Shown: in pieces, positions 12,743 to 23,027 of the stretch
Layout: each line of letters opens with the position of its first letter
Numbering within the stretch: position 1 is the first letter of the stretch
DNA from: Diphasiastrum complanatum
Lineage: Eukaryota > Streptophyta > Lycopodiopsida > Lycopodiales > Lycopodiaceae
Assembly: GCA_029204225.1 (NCBI GenBank)
Contig: CM055111.1
Span: 14,403,011-14,467,010, forward strand
Length of the DNA stretch: 64,000 bases
Direction: 5' to 3'
Position numbers and translations under genes: made by a program
The notes under the pieces: model-generated
What the model saw: only the letters and a program-made list of their open reading frames with translations
Databases searched by the model: none
What the model was told of the DNA's origin: nothing

Positions 12743-12802
12743 CACACACATATATATGCACACATATTTATGCACACACATATATATGCACACATATTTT
12801 TG
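12743..12802. repeat. Two-copy 30-bp tandem repeat (CA/TA-rich)
   Basis: The unit containing cacacacatatatatgcac repeats with a 30-bp period (tatatatgca at 12751 and 12781). Alternating purine-pyrimidine sequence of this kind is prone to slippage. Confidence 0.8.
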
Positions 12803-13267
12803 AGTTCAAACTTTTTTGCCTCAACTTTCAAAGGAAATGAGGTGCTCATGTGGTCAGCTAGAGTCTGTGAAATCAAAGTCAAAGAAATTCATTCAACCTT
12901 TGCTGAGAAACAATACTCTCTCTTGTGAAAATCATTGGGTTCACCCTTTGCATGCTAGTCTAAATATTCTCATGAGATTAAAAAAGCTAAGAGAAAAGGA
13001 AACCAGATAAATCCAAAAAAATACAAATATTTTTTGCAAGTTTTGCGAGTTTCTTTCTTGCCATGAGTCAATACAAAGATAACACATGGTGTGCTATCTT
13101 TTTTATGCAAGAATTGTGGTTTGGCACATAGTTAAAAATCCCATGATGAAATCTCAAATTTTTAAAAAAAAAAAATTAAGTTAAAAAACATTTATAGCCT
13201 TGTGCTACAAATTTTTTTTTTTTTGACTGAATAGGCTTGGCACGCCGGCATGTTTTTTTGACACGGG

Positions 13268-13376
13268 CTCCTTGTGGTCCCTTGCAGTCCATCCCACCGC
13301 TAGGGACCGCAGTGGTCCAAGGGACCATGTAAGGAGCCTTCTTGCGGTCCATCCCACCGCAAGGGACCACAAGGAG
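13268..13376. repeat. GC-rich inverted repeat, 18-bp arms
   Basis: Arm 13268-13285 (ctccttgtggtcccttgc) is exactly reverse-complemented at 13359-13376. The spacer contains the further repeated phrase gtccatcccaccgc (two copies, about 60 bp apart) and its partial complement, so the segment can form branched hairpins. It is markedly richer in G+C than the AT-rich surroundings. Confidence 0.75.
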
Positions 13377-13637
13377 GCTCCTTGCTGTCTGTTGCAGTTC
13401 TAGCATTTAAGACACACAACACAAGACAAAGAGATACACGAAAATAGAGCGACTATATCATCAGGTTGGTTTTAGAGCTAGATCGTCAGTGTCTCGCTTG
13501 TTGGCGGATTGACTCTCTGCTCTTTTGTTGTGTTCTGCTCGTTGGCAAACTTTCATGCATAGCTATGGTATTTTTACTTTCTTACTCTATTCGCTACGTC
13601 TCTCTCTGTTTCTTACAGATCTCTGTCAAATTCTCAT

Positions 13638-13665
13638 CCCCCCCCCCCCCCTCCCTTTTTTTTTT
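13638..13665. repeat. C14 homopolymer followed by T10
   Basis: An uninterrupted run of about 14 C, then ctccc and about 10 T. It lies beside the decayed end of the minus-strand Copia fragment. Homopolymer length is sequencing-sensitive. Confidence 0.8.
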
Positions 13666-13735
13666 GTTATGATCTGGAGAGGATCGTTTATACCTCCATT
13701 ATGTGGAGTTTTCAAGATAGTGAAACGTAGAATCT

Positions 13736-13828
13736 GCTAGCAGGTAATTCGACAATTGTCCACGTCTGGTTCTTGATAAGAGATGAATACTCTTTATCCA
13801 TAGCTACATTGAGTTCATTCTTGCATTG
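13736..13828 (-). pseudogene. Copia reverse-transcriptase N-terminal fragment
   Basis: On the minus strand the frame reads NELNVAMDKEYSSLIKNQTW followed by TIVELPASR. This is the conserved opening of the Copia RT domain (W..AM..E..SL..N.TW.LV.LP..R). It follows the gag frame directly in element orientation, so protease and integrase were deleted from between. The segment breaks off before the catalytic palm motifs. Confidence 0.75.
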
Positions 13829-13864
13829 GTGTGCATCATCCTACACTCTCCAGCCACTAATACA

Positions 13865-14407
13865 CTATGAAGCTTTTCTATAGTGGGCAAAGTGTCTTGG
13901 ATTTGCAAAGCTTTGAACCAAATTTGTAAAGCTACTTCCTAGACCATTGAGGACAATTTGTACAAGCTCTCCATCTTGAATCTTCTCTCCAATGGAAGGC
14001 AACTCCCTATTTAGAGACTTGATTCTAAGCACATAATCTTGTGCACTCTCCTCACTTCTTCTCATGCTTTGCAAAATCTGATTTCTAAGCATAAGAGCTC
14101 TTGAAGTGTTACTAGATTCATAGATTGACTCTAAATATTCCCAAGCCTCTTTAGCACTAGTACAAACTAATACTTCTCTCAACAAATCATTGCTTACATT
14201 CATCTTCACATAGTGAAGTGCAAGCCTAGATCTCCTCTTGTATTTAGCTGACTTCTGTGCACCTAGAGGTTCATCTTCATCCTCAATCAAGAACTCATAA
14301 AGGTCTTGGAGCACCATGAGTGACTCCATCCTAACCTTCCAAATTGCATAATTAGTAGAATTTAATCTCTCACTAGCTTCTAGAAGGTAAGCTCCAACAG
14401 ATCCCAT
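13865..14407 (-). CDS. Copia gag (UBN2/DUF4219 type), 180 aa, truncated
   Basis: The frame starts MGSVGAYLLEASERLNSTNY, with NYAIWKVRMESLM typical of the N-terminal DUF4219 segment. It continues with the UBN2 pattern: AKEAWEYLESIYESSNTSR, then ALMLRNQILQSM, then ELVQIVLNGLGSSF. The frame ends before the expected CCHC knuckle, where a deletion joins it to the RT fragment at 13736-13828. It lies about 620 bp inside the LTR/primer-site junction at 15026-15037, as expected for a Copia 5' end. The element cannot move by itself. Confidence 0.85.
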   Translation of the reverse strand: MGSVGAYLLEASERLNSTNYAIWKVRMESLMVLQDLYEFLIEDEDEPLGAQKSAKYKRRSRLALHYVKMNVSNDLLREVLVCTSAKEAWEYLESIYESSNTSRALMLRNQILQSMRRSEESAQDYVLRIKSLNRELPSIGEKIQDGELVQIVLNGLGSSFTNLVQSFANPRHFAHYRKAS

Positions 14408-15025
14408 CTTACTAGTGAAATTCTACACACAAGAAATGGATTGGTTTGACTTCAAACTCACAAAGGTTTCAAACTTGCAATGTTTCACTCAAATTTGATT
14501 TCTATTCCAACAAATGGACTTATAATCATGATTCTATCACTCCCTCACAAAGTTGGAATGAAGATATGATGAAGTGAAATCTACTTTCAAACTAATCTTG
14601 ACAATTTTGTCTATTTTTGGACAAAAAATGGCTTAATCTCTTTCTACTTTCTTGGTGTACTTTCAAGATCTCTTTTTAACATTAATAGGACTTGAAATCA
14701 GCCTAGATTAATAAGTTTACATGAAACAAATTCAAATCTAATCAATGGCAAATGATCTTGGTAGATTATCCTAGGATCTCCACCAAAAATTACACCAACA
14801 ACTCACAAATTGAATCTACAGTAACCAATTGAATGTAGTGCAATTAATGCTAGTTCATAAGTACCCACACATGGGAACAGTATGGAATTTGATCCCTACC
14901 AAGTTTGAGATCACTTCTTACCACCAAAACTTAGCTCCAAGGTTGCCCTCACAAGACTAGTTTTTAGCACCAAAAATTGCTAAAAATGGATGTGAATGGA
15001 TCTATGATCAAAGCTCTTGTACTTT

Positions 15026-15036
15026 CTCTGATACCA
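15026..15036 (-). other. Primer-binding site, tRNA-iMet type (TGGTATCAGAG)
   Basis: The minus strand reads ...CTCA|TGGTATCAGAG, the canonical plant Copia primer site complementary to initiator-Met tRNA, immediately after an LTR ending in CA. It fixes the orientation of the gag fragment and the LTR edge at 15037. Confidence 0.85.
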
Positions 15037-15750
15037 TGAGAAAGTATAGTACTTTGGGGACCAAAAATGGATCTTAGAAGATCCACAAGAGAGATTATGT
15101 GCTTGCTTAACAATGCATCAAAAAACTAGACAACAAATCTTGATCTAGATTAGCAATTTGACACATAACAAGTATTGATAATCAATAAACAAGAACCAAA
15201 GACCCAAATCCGAGTCCACACGTGTGAAGAGCAGGCTATACAACAGAGATTGAAGTGCTTGAAGTAATGGTTTCATTTGGTTCACAATATCAATGTAGAT
15301 GTAGTGCTCAAACTCGAGATTGCCAATGTCTCCCAAAAATAATCTAACTCCTCACTATGGAGAGAGGGAATACATAGTAAAACTCACTTCCTTTGCTAAG
15401 TTAGGTGAAAATCCAGCATGTAATAAGGAAGTAGACTCAACTTTCTTACCCTAAAATGAAACCCTAGCCTAGATCCTAGAGTCATGCTTGGTAGGTGCAT
15501 GCATGGTTGGTAGAAATCTCATCATAAATCAAGGTCTAGATCGTAAAAAGTAAGAATCACTACCAAATGGACACACCCTGTGACTCCTCTTGACTCGAGC
15601 TAACCTACTTTAGGTGTAGATTTCCATGTGGCACTTTGGCCATAAAGTGTTAAACAAGAAATATAGACAAAATGTACAATATTCTACATGGCTAGATTTG
15701 CCAACATAGGCAATTTTTCACACATATATTGGCTAAGCATGATCGTGCTG
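15037..15750 (-). repeat. 5' LTR of the minus-strand Copia element (outer end approximate)
   Basis: The inner edge is set by CA next to the primer site. The outer (right) edge could not be fixed because no matching TG tip with a 5-bp duplication was found. Similarity to 10781-10834 at the inner edge supports LTR identity. It contains a cacacgtgtga motif also present in the left LTR-like segment. Confidence 0.55.
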
Positions 15751-18700
15751 AAGCAATAGTATGATCTACTATATCAATACAATTATAATTTACTGCATAA
15801 CACTACATGGATTGATTTATTAGTCAATTCATGCCAATAGTGTTTTGAGTCTCACCTCACTTGACAACAACCAATAATTGGAAATGGCATTTTAAGTATC
15901 TTAAGCATAATTAAAACATTATTGGGCTATCGACACACAACATCATTTAATGACCAGTTTGCTAACCTATTTCGCTACATAACCACCAAAGTAGAATATT
16001 ATTGCATCAATTGATCTCTTTTTGGGGAACGATATCATTTATACTACATTTAAAATTCTTGCATTTAATTCAATTAGCTATGACACTTCTATTATTTTGA
16101 CATTGCCTTTGTCATCTTAGATTATTTTATAGCATAATATGAGATGAATGGTGGTGCCACTTCGAGTCGATTGAAGTGGTTTGAACAATATTAGAATTGT
16201 TCAACATGTTTTGTTAAATAAAGACATTATCCTTGTGCCGGGATAATATTTGGTTTTCTTGCATATTTGACATATGGCAAGCTAGCAGTCATACAATCAC
16301 TTTTTTCTTGACACGTTATCCCACTTAGGGTTTTTTATAAGGAAGTTTGATATGCAATGGTTTCAATCATGATGCTAGTCATACACGTGCTGGTTGTTAT
16401 CATGATTATGTCTTATTTTGATTGCAATGATGATAGTGAACTCAAAGGACCACATAAATCTTAAATACTATAAAATGGATTTTGTTATATATATGCTTGA
16501 GAAAAGATTGTGAATTCCAACAACCAAGTATGAAAATTCAACTATACGACATGATAAAAAAACCTTACATTAAAGAATTTAGGTGAATATTAACTGGCTA
16601 ATTTATTTAAACTTTTAAAAAGGACCAGTTGTGCACTAACTTTGCAATGTTAATACTTCTGAAATGCTTGCACACAATCTAGTGATGTGATGCCCATGCG
16701 TAAGATTGTTGCCTCATTGATGAAGATATTGAGTTATTTGCTTATAAAGGAATGATAACAAAAGACAAGCACTTACATATAGAAAGAATGTTTGTGAAAG
16801 GCACACATGTACATACACATGCATGCATGCTAGCTTCTTAAAATCTGGAATTGTCAATCCATACTTTGACACAGCAACTATACTTCTACTTCATACAACA
16901 ATCATATGTAATTATATGAGATCAATGACTAATCAATTTTTCATGTGAGTCTTCTTTAAAGTTATGAAATTTTATAAATGAAAGTTTCATTAGCATTCAA
17001 GGTTGAAGTTCGTATGGTAAAAAGCATGTACAATTAAATTTTGGTAAAAAATAATCATTGCCCATGGCATCATAGTATCCACGAGGTTTCCATTGTATCT
17101 AATGTTACAACCACAAAGATACGTATATCCATGTAGTCTACAAATTACAATAATGCTCACTTGGCCATATTGCACTATAATTCATTAGGCTGAAGTGATA
17201 CTATGAGTTTGATTCTACCTTCTATGAGTGCACTCTCACCCTCTTGTAAGCATGCACATGAGTGTGAATGTGCACTGGTAGCATCAACTGAGCTACGAAG
17301 TGAGAAGGAGCATCATAAATAATATGTGGTGATTGTTCAAGTAGAAAATTGTGAGCTAAGAATGAATGCTATTTGTAATTAGAACAATACATTGTGGTCT
17401 AGGACAGTAGATGTCGAGAAGTTTACTAATTTTAACCGTCTCACCAAAAAGAGGTTGTCCTTTAGCATAAAAGACGAGATCTTGATTGAATTACCTTGAG
17501 CCACATGGAATAGGAGCAGGCAAAGATAGAGTCACTTTTCAAGTCTAGATTAAAGGCCTACCAAACTATTACTTTAATTCTAGACTATCTCACCACCAAT
17601 TCAAAAGTTGTCCAAAAGTACCCTCACCTAGACCCAATATCTAAGAGACTTTCATCCTTCACAAAGAGATATCAAAGAAGTGAAACAAAGGGAGAGAAGT
17701 GAAAGACTCTGGTTTTTATTTGTAGAGGTTATGTTAAGTAAAAGTGGTAGTATCAACCTTGAAAATAATGATTCCAATACGATTATACACTATATGCTGT
17801 TGAGAATTAGGTTATATAAAGACGAGTTTATGGTATGTGATGATACTTACACGGGATTGCAGGATAAATGACATAATAAACATCTTTTTAAGAATACTAG
17901 ACTGTTATTACAATAACACACTGCCGTTAATTCGCTATTCTCGATGTGTAATCAATAGTATATAAGGAAGATTTTGAGTAAAGCAACTGGAGAAGGGTAG
18001 CTCACAGGAAAACGCTTTACCTTGCATACAAGTATGAAACCATAAGAGGTAACACAAACTCTGAATAATTTGTGTGATACGTTATGGTTTATGCATACAT
18101 GAGGATTTCTACGATAGACTTTAAATAGCCTTTATAAGCAGATACTAAGAAGTACTTACGTTCCACGTCTGTAAAAACTGATAATGAGTTATGTACGATA
18201 CTTCTAACAAGGACATGAATTATTTGACTTAAGGGCGATTTCTATTTGGGTAATTGCTATGAATTTTGTAAGAAGCTTGGCTTTGACGTGCTTGTATGGC
18301 ATGGAATTGCCCAAGCCATAAGGTGCTTGGACTCCCTCTACGACTTTCATGGGAGTGTCTGGGGCTAGTATGGCACGGATCTACCCTAGTACCTAGCACT
18401 AATGCTGAAGTCATGCCTCTTGTTATCAGTGTATTGCAAGATAGCTTTATACATGTAAAATGCTTATGTGAACTTAATACATTCTTTTTCGCTCTTATAC
18501 AGATAAGTATGGCATCTACTCTGATACAGTTTTGTTAAAGAGCAGAAGGTGCTGCTAATTATGGAATGCATGATAGGGAAGATTGGACATATTAATTGTA
18601 ATTGTAATCAAGCTGATAAGGTAATGAATCTTGTTTCGAACATGGATAACAACTGATGCTTAGCTATGACACATGTCTTTCTCACGTAACTAACTTGTGC

Positions 18701-19047
18701 TGTTGTGTTTTGTGGAATTGTGGCAAGTAACAGCTGAGTGTCCTAAAACTTGCTTCGCTTTATGGTACTCTGTACTGTAAGACTTTATATAGCTTTGTTC
18801 TTACCTGTTATGCTATAAATTGAAGGGTTCAAAGGGTTTGGTCTTTACTTGTCAAGAGGGATTATGTGAAATCTTGTTACTCTCTCTCATATGCCTAACT
18901 ACATGTTAAATACAAAATATGAGTGCACATAGTCTCTTTGTTTTGAAATTGGCCGTCTGTAATAGGGAAATGTAGACAGAAGCCACAAAAAAAAAAGAAG
19001 GCATCATGTGAAAGGAGTCATAGTCTGCTTGGTACCGTGAATCAAAA
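15751..19047. other. Long AT-rich spacer without recognised gene
   Basis: No frame shows a family motif. Open frames of 60-80 codons (for example 18229-18538 on both strands) overlap each other and look random. A catgcatgcatgc run lies at about 16818-16831. No tRNA, SINE or terminal repeat was recognised. Confidence 0.5.
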
Positions 19048-19127
19048 TAAGCATTGATTATCAATGCTATTGCTTGTGAATGCAACCTAAGCATTGATTA
19101 TCAATGCTATTGCTTGTGAATGCAACC
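19048..19127. repeat. Exact 40-bp tandem duplication with internal hairpin
   Basis: Two copies with a 40-bp period, identical except at the outer edge. Each contains gcattgattatcaatgc, a 7-bp perfect stem with a 3-nt loop. The near identity implies a recent duplication. Confidence 0.85.
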
Positions 19128-19294
19128 TGACATTGCAACTAAATTGAAATGTATGTGTGAGAATCTGAGAAAAATTGCTGCAACGTTAGATCATTTAAAA
19201 GGAATGCTAGCTGATAATTTCCTAACAAATATATAAATGTACCATACAATTAGTCCAACAATATAGGTGCTCTATTTCTTCTTAGATGGTCTGA

Positions 19295-19804
19295 CTATTT
19301 GTAAACTGAGCGAGACTCAGGCCCAAAAAGTTGATCCATATGTGAGAACGCATGATCTGCCACTGCTGCATTCCACACACTCTCGCCATTGACATTGATT
19401 TTCATATGCCCAAATGGGTAGGCAAATAATGAGAATGGGTTCTCAACGGCAAGCTGCTGGCTTTGTTGAGAGATAAGATGAGGATAAGCCTCCGAACTTG
19501 AAGAAATGCGGGTGTAAGGAGACAACCATGATTGAGCTCTGGGATGTCTCGTGTCCATTTCTTCTTTTTCTCCTCGATGGCAAGCCTTCATGGGAGGGCG
19601 TTTGAAGTCACACTCTCCTGCTCCAGGCAAGCATTCTTTCCCTTTTTTCAGCCTGTTTGCTATGTCAGGATGTTCCTTCTTCCATGACGAGGAATCAGAA
19701 ACCTCGCTATGAACTGTCAAGTGGGCTCCAAAATGGGGTGTATAAGGTTGAACATGAGCAACCTTACTGTCTACGACCTCGTTTTGCTTAATAAACTGAG
19801 CCAT
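19295..19804 (-). CDS. Unrecognised single-exon protein, 169 aa
   Basis: The frame runs from the ATG at 19802-19804 (MAQFIKQNEVVDSK) to a stop at 19295. The frame is also open for nine codons upstream, but without an ATG. The protein is hydrophilic, with a Lys/Cys-rich basic stretch (NRLKKGKECLPGAG and KRPPMKACHRGEK), a Ser-rich segment and a C-terminal part rich in aromatic residues and His. There is no signal peptide, membrane segment or family motif that I recognise. A good TATA box sits 93 bp upstream and nothing breaks the frame in 510 bp, which is long for this AT-rich spacer. It could be a genuine small plant gene, the last exon of one, or an open relic. Confidence 0.4.
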   Translation of the reverse strand: MAQFIKQNEVVDSKVAHVQPYTPHFGAHLTVHSEVSDSSSWKKEHPDIANRLKKGKECLPGAGECDFKRPPMKACHRGEKEEMDTRHPRAQSWLSPYTRISSSSEAYPHLISQQSQQLAVENPFSLFAYPFGHMKINVNGESVWNAAVADHAFSHMDQLFGPESRSVYK

Positions 19805-19896
19805 CGAAGACACAAGATACTCGTTATTCAAAATAAATTACTCGTTTCCTCAAACCTAGTCTTAGTGTTCAGTAACTCAGCACTAGGTGACTATAT

Positions 19897-19904
19897 TTTA
19901 TATA
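19897..19904 (-). promoter_or_regulatory. TATA box (TATATAAA) upstream of the 19.3-kb ORF
   Basis: The minus strand reads ttactatataaaatatag. A start site 25-35 bp downstream would leave a 5' leader of about 60-70 nt before the ATG at 19804, a normal spacing for a plant gene. Confidence 0.45.
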
Positions 19905-21400
19905 GTAAATTGCCTTGTCTTCGGATTGAAAACTAATCAAATTGCCTCGTGTTCGTCTCCTTTGTAAGAGCTTCTGTAGCACAAAAACAAAGTGTCATAC
20001 TTCCTCCATTGGAAATACATCGGACAGCACAAACTTGAATCCTGTTAGCACTCTTAAAGGCGTAACTGACAACAATTTCGAAATTCTTAGAACTTGATGG
20101 TAGTGACAAGGCCAAGGACTAAAATCAACAGAGGTTCCAACTTAAACTTGTTGTCAGATTCGATCATGACTAAAGTTATCTGGGAATTCAAAATAACATC
20201 ATTAGTAAAAGTTGCGAATGTTCTTTTGCTTTGTAACCTAAAATCTTCAACAGAAATACAGTGACATGAACTACAAGACTTATTCAACTGTAGTTCACCA
20301 CAACTTACATGTAAATTTACATATCTATGAAGCTGCATAAATTTCACTATTTTGATCGATCGGTTTTGTGTAAACGGAAATCATAAGAACGATTTTGCGG
20401 GAAGCTCTGCGGACAACAGTTTCTACGTCCAGCAACGAATAATCGTGACAACAGAACTTTTAAGAAAAATAGACTCAAGTAGATGTTGCTGATGAATTAG
20501 TTATTAAAGAATGAGAGAAAGCCGTTGCGGAATTACAGAAGCATCTATCATTTCCAGCGCAAGGAGCCAACAACAATTGTACTGTGACTGACCTGCAACA
20601 AGATAGGAGACAAACGCTAATTGATACTGTCCAAGTCTTCTGTTTTGAAGTGTGAGCTAGGATGTGATGCTGTAGCACTGGGGATCAGGATACAGGTAGC
20701 AGCTGATCATGAGCATGCAGCAGGCAATGAAGTGATCATGCGATCTTGTTATTGTAGTACTTGAATAGATAGTGGCGGAATGATGGTGCTATGCTGAGAA
20801 TCGAGATATGCAGTGGCAGTGGTGAAGTCGTCGAATTAAATAGAGCACCCAATCGAACTCCTGAGGACGAGTGAGGAAGAGCAGCAAAAGCAAAAGCAAA
20901 AGCAAATTAAGGATGTATTGCATGCATGCAAAAGCACAAAAGCACGTAGAGGCTACAATTCTTTGTTTTGTCGACGATTTTGCTACTACATTCTCGTTAG
21001 TTCCAAGTTTGCCAGCATCAGCATCTCTCAAAAAATTCCTTCCTATTTGCAATAACCATCCAATGTACCTTACACATGTGTCAAGTGTTTGTTCAAAACT
21101 CCTTTATTTTTATTAAAAACAGAGGAACACCCGCATATGGGGCCTTCCTCGATACGAAATGTCTTGTGCTCAAGTGTCCTTTGTATTTTGGGATCACCTC
21201 TATCTGTCATTCTCTTTCTACGGAATGCATGTATAACACAATCATTTGCAATAATAATATTTTCATAATATGAATCAATGTATTACAAAATTGGTGCTAT
21301 AATGTCGCACGAGTCTTTCTAGATCTAACATCAACTAAAATTTATAAACCTAATCTACTCATCGTCGTCGTGACGTCCAGTCTGCATGAACACAAGCAAA
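19905..21400. other. Spacer upstream of the 19.3-kb ORF
   Basis: No gene recognised. A short gcaaaa tandem (gcaaaagcaaaagcaaaagc near 20883) and a gcatgcatgc run near 20920 are the only patterns noted. Confidence 0.45.
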
Positions 21401-21409
21401 CAAACTACA

Positions 21410-22340
21410 TTAATATTTAATGCTTGATCGCATTAAATTAAATAAAATTGACGTCATGATACAAACCACATTAGTATGAATACAAAAACTAGTACGTACA
21501 TTTGGAGGATGACCCTCGCTCTTTAGTTTGTCGACTAATGCGTCGTACAATTCCATGTAGGCATATTCGTATTTCTTCTTAGTTGGCAGACGTCCATAGT
21601 CCGCCAACTATCCATGCATTCAATTTAAGCTGAAATTAATTTAGGGCTACGTTGAAGCAGCTAGTCATAATGCATATTAAAAAATAAAAGCATATGAAAT
21701 CAAAGATAAACTATAATAGTAGTGTAAGTTCACTTACCATGCTTGCTGGCAATCCCGCCTTTCCGCTTGAGCCCAACCTAGAATTTCCTATCACATGCAG
21801 CCGCATCATCTTTCTGAATCTTGTATTTATCTGGTGTTCGTTCATCCGCTTTTACACGGTTCCAATCATTTCTTGAACACCAGGAAGGCTTGGATTGCCC
21901 GTCCCTATAAGCTCATCGAGCCATATCACGACGATGCCTAATCCATAAGCTCATATGCTTATGAATTTCCTTCTCCTCGAATTCCTCTTCTTGTTGGAAT
22001 TCGTCACGAAGGGTACCAATAACCTATCGTTTATCGGCGGCAGGTTGTTCGGACCATTTACTAAATAATATGTTGCCAAAATGGCGTTGGCATAAAGAAT
22101 AGAGTCGGTCCAAAACCATCCTCCCTTTTCTATTGGCAATTATATCGCCTTGAGGATCCACATCATAATAAGAATTTGTGGATGACTCTTTGGTGGGGGC
22201 GGGAGCCGCGGCCGCTTGTGAGGGACCACCCTCATCTTGGCTAAGCATATTTGCAGTTGTGTTTTCTGCTCAGGAGTTAATGATTCATATAAATTTTTTA
22301 CAAAGTCTCCCGAGCTTTCACCGTTGCCTGACCCCGACAT
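21410..22340 (-). pseudogene. Decayed ORF, probable second CACTA-element gene
   Basis: On the minus strand a product starts MSGSGNGESSGDFVKNLYES at 22340. It continues in another frame (QDEGGPSQAAAAPAPTKESS, then YYDVDPQGDIIANRKGRMVL), then a charged segment (TLRDEFQQEEEFEEKEIHK, then SLWIRHRRDM), GWAQAERRDCQQA and YGRLPTKKKYEYAYMELYD. At least three frame changes and in-frame stops show decay. The Ala/Pro-rich linker and charged helices resemble the regulatory or DNA-binding partner proteins of plant En/Spm elements, but I cannot name the family. It lies beside the TNP2 pseudogene in the opposite orientation, which is unusual for one CACTA unit; it could be a separate element. Confidence 0.45.
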
Positions 22341-23027
22341 GATTACTACATTCATAAACATACAATACATTACAATAAACCCTAATATATTGAAATGAAG
22401 TAGAAAAGAAAATCGATTACAGAACTTTAATGCATATTGGAGTGGAACTTTCATACATGTGTTAACAAAAGAAGAGAGATATGTGTGTAGAGCTCGAGCC
22501 TGCACCAAGATGCAAAAGAATCATATAAGCAACAATGTATAAGAATAGTACTAACTAAGAATTAAAACATTAAAATCATACAATAATTTTATGTTATTTG
22601 TGTTTTGTACTTGTGCATATATCACAACGAGATGAATTACATTCAGATCAGTCTAGCGATTAAGACAATATTCAAGTTAACAGGGTAAGTAATAAACATG
22701 CATGTTTTCTTGTTCATAAAAACTTTGTTATTATAAGTTAAAATATTGTGCTAAAGTGACATGTACTTGATTTTTGTTTCTCGTAGAGAAATTATTTTCA
22801 AAATAAAATATGGTGCACATGCGTCAAGTGTGATGGGCAAAAGATGCGTGAAAGACGCATTGTTGAAAATCATTTGTGGAAGTTTGGACGAAAAGAAGAA
22901 GGTCAACCATCAAATTTGGAAGATGTTGAGGTTTGTTAATTTTATATGATTGTTTTTTATCATAATCTTCGTCAATCTATATATGTCACTTATGGAATTT
23001 GTTTTATGTGTGTAGCCAATACATCGA

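Noticed and set aside
13463..13480. ggttttagagctaga resembles the start of a Cas9 guide-RNA scaffold
   Set aside because: Only about 14 nt match, the rest of the scaffold (repeat:antirepeat stem and tail) is absent, and this is eukaryotic nuclear DNA with no cas genes or repeat array. Coincidence.
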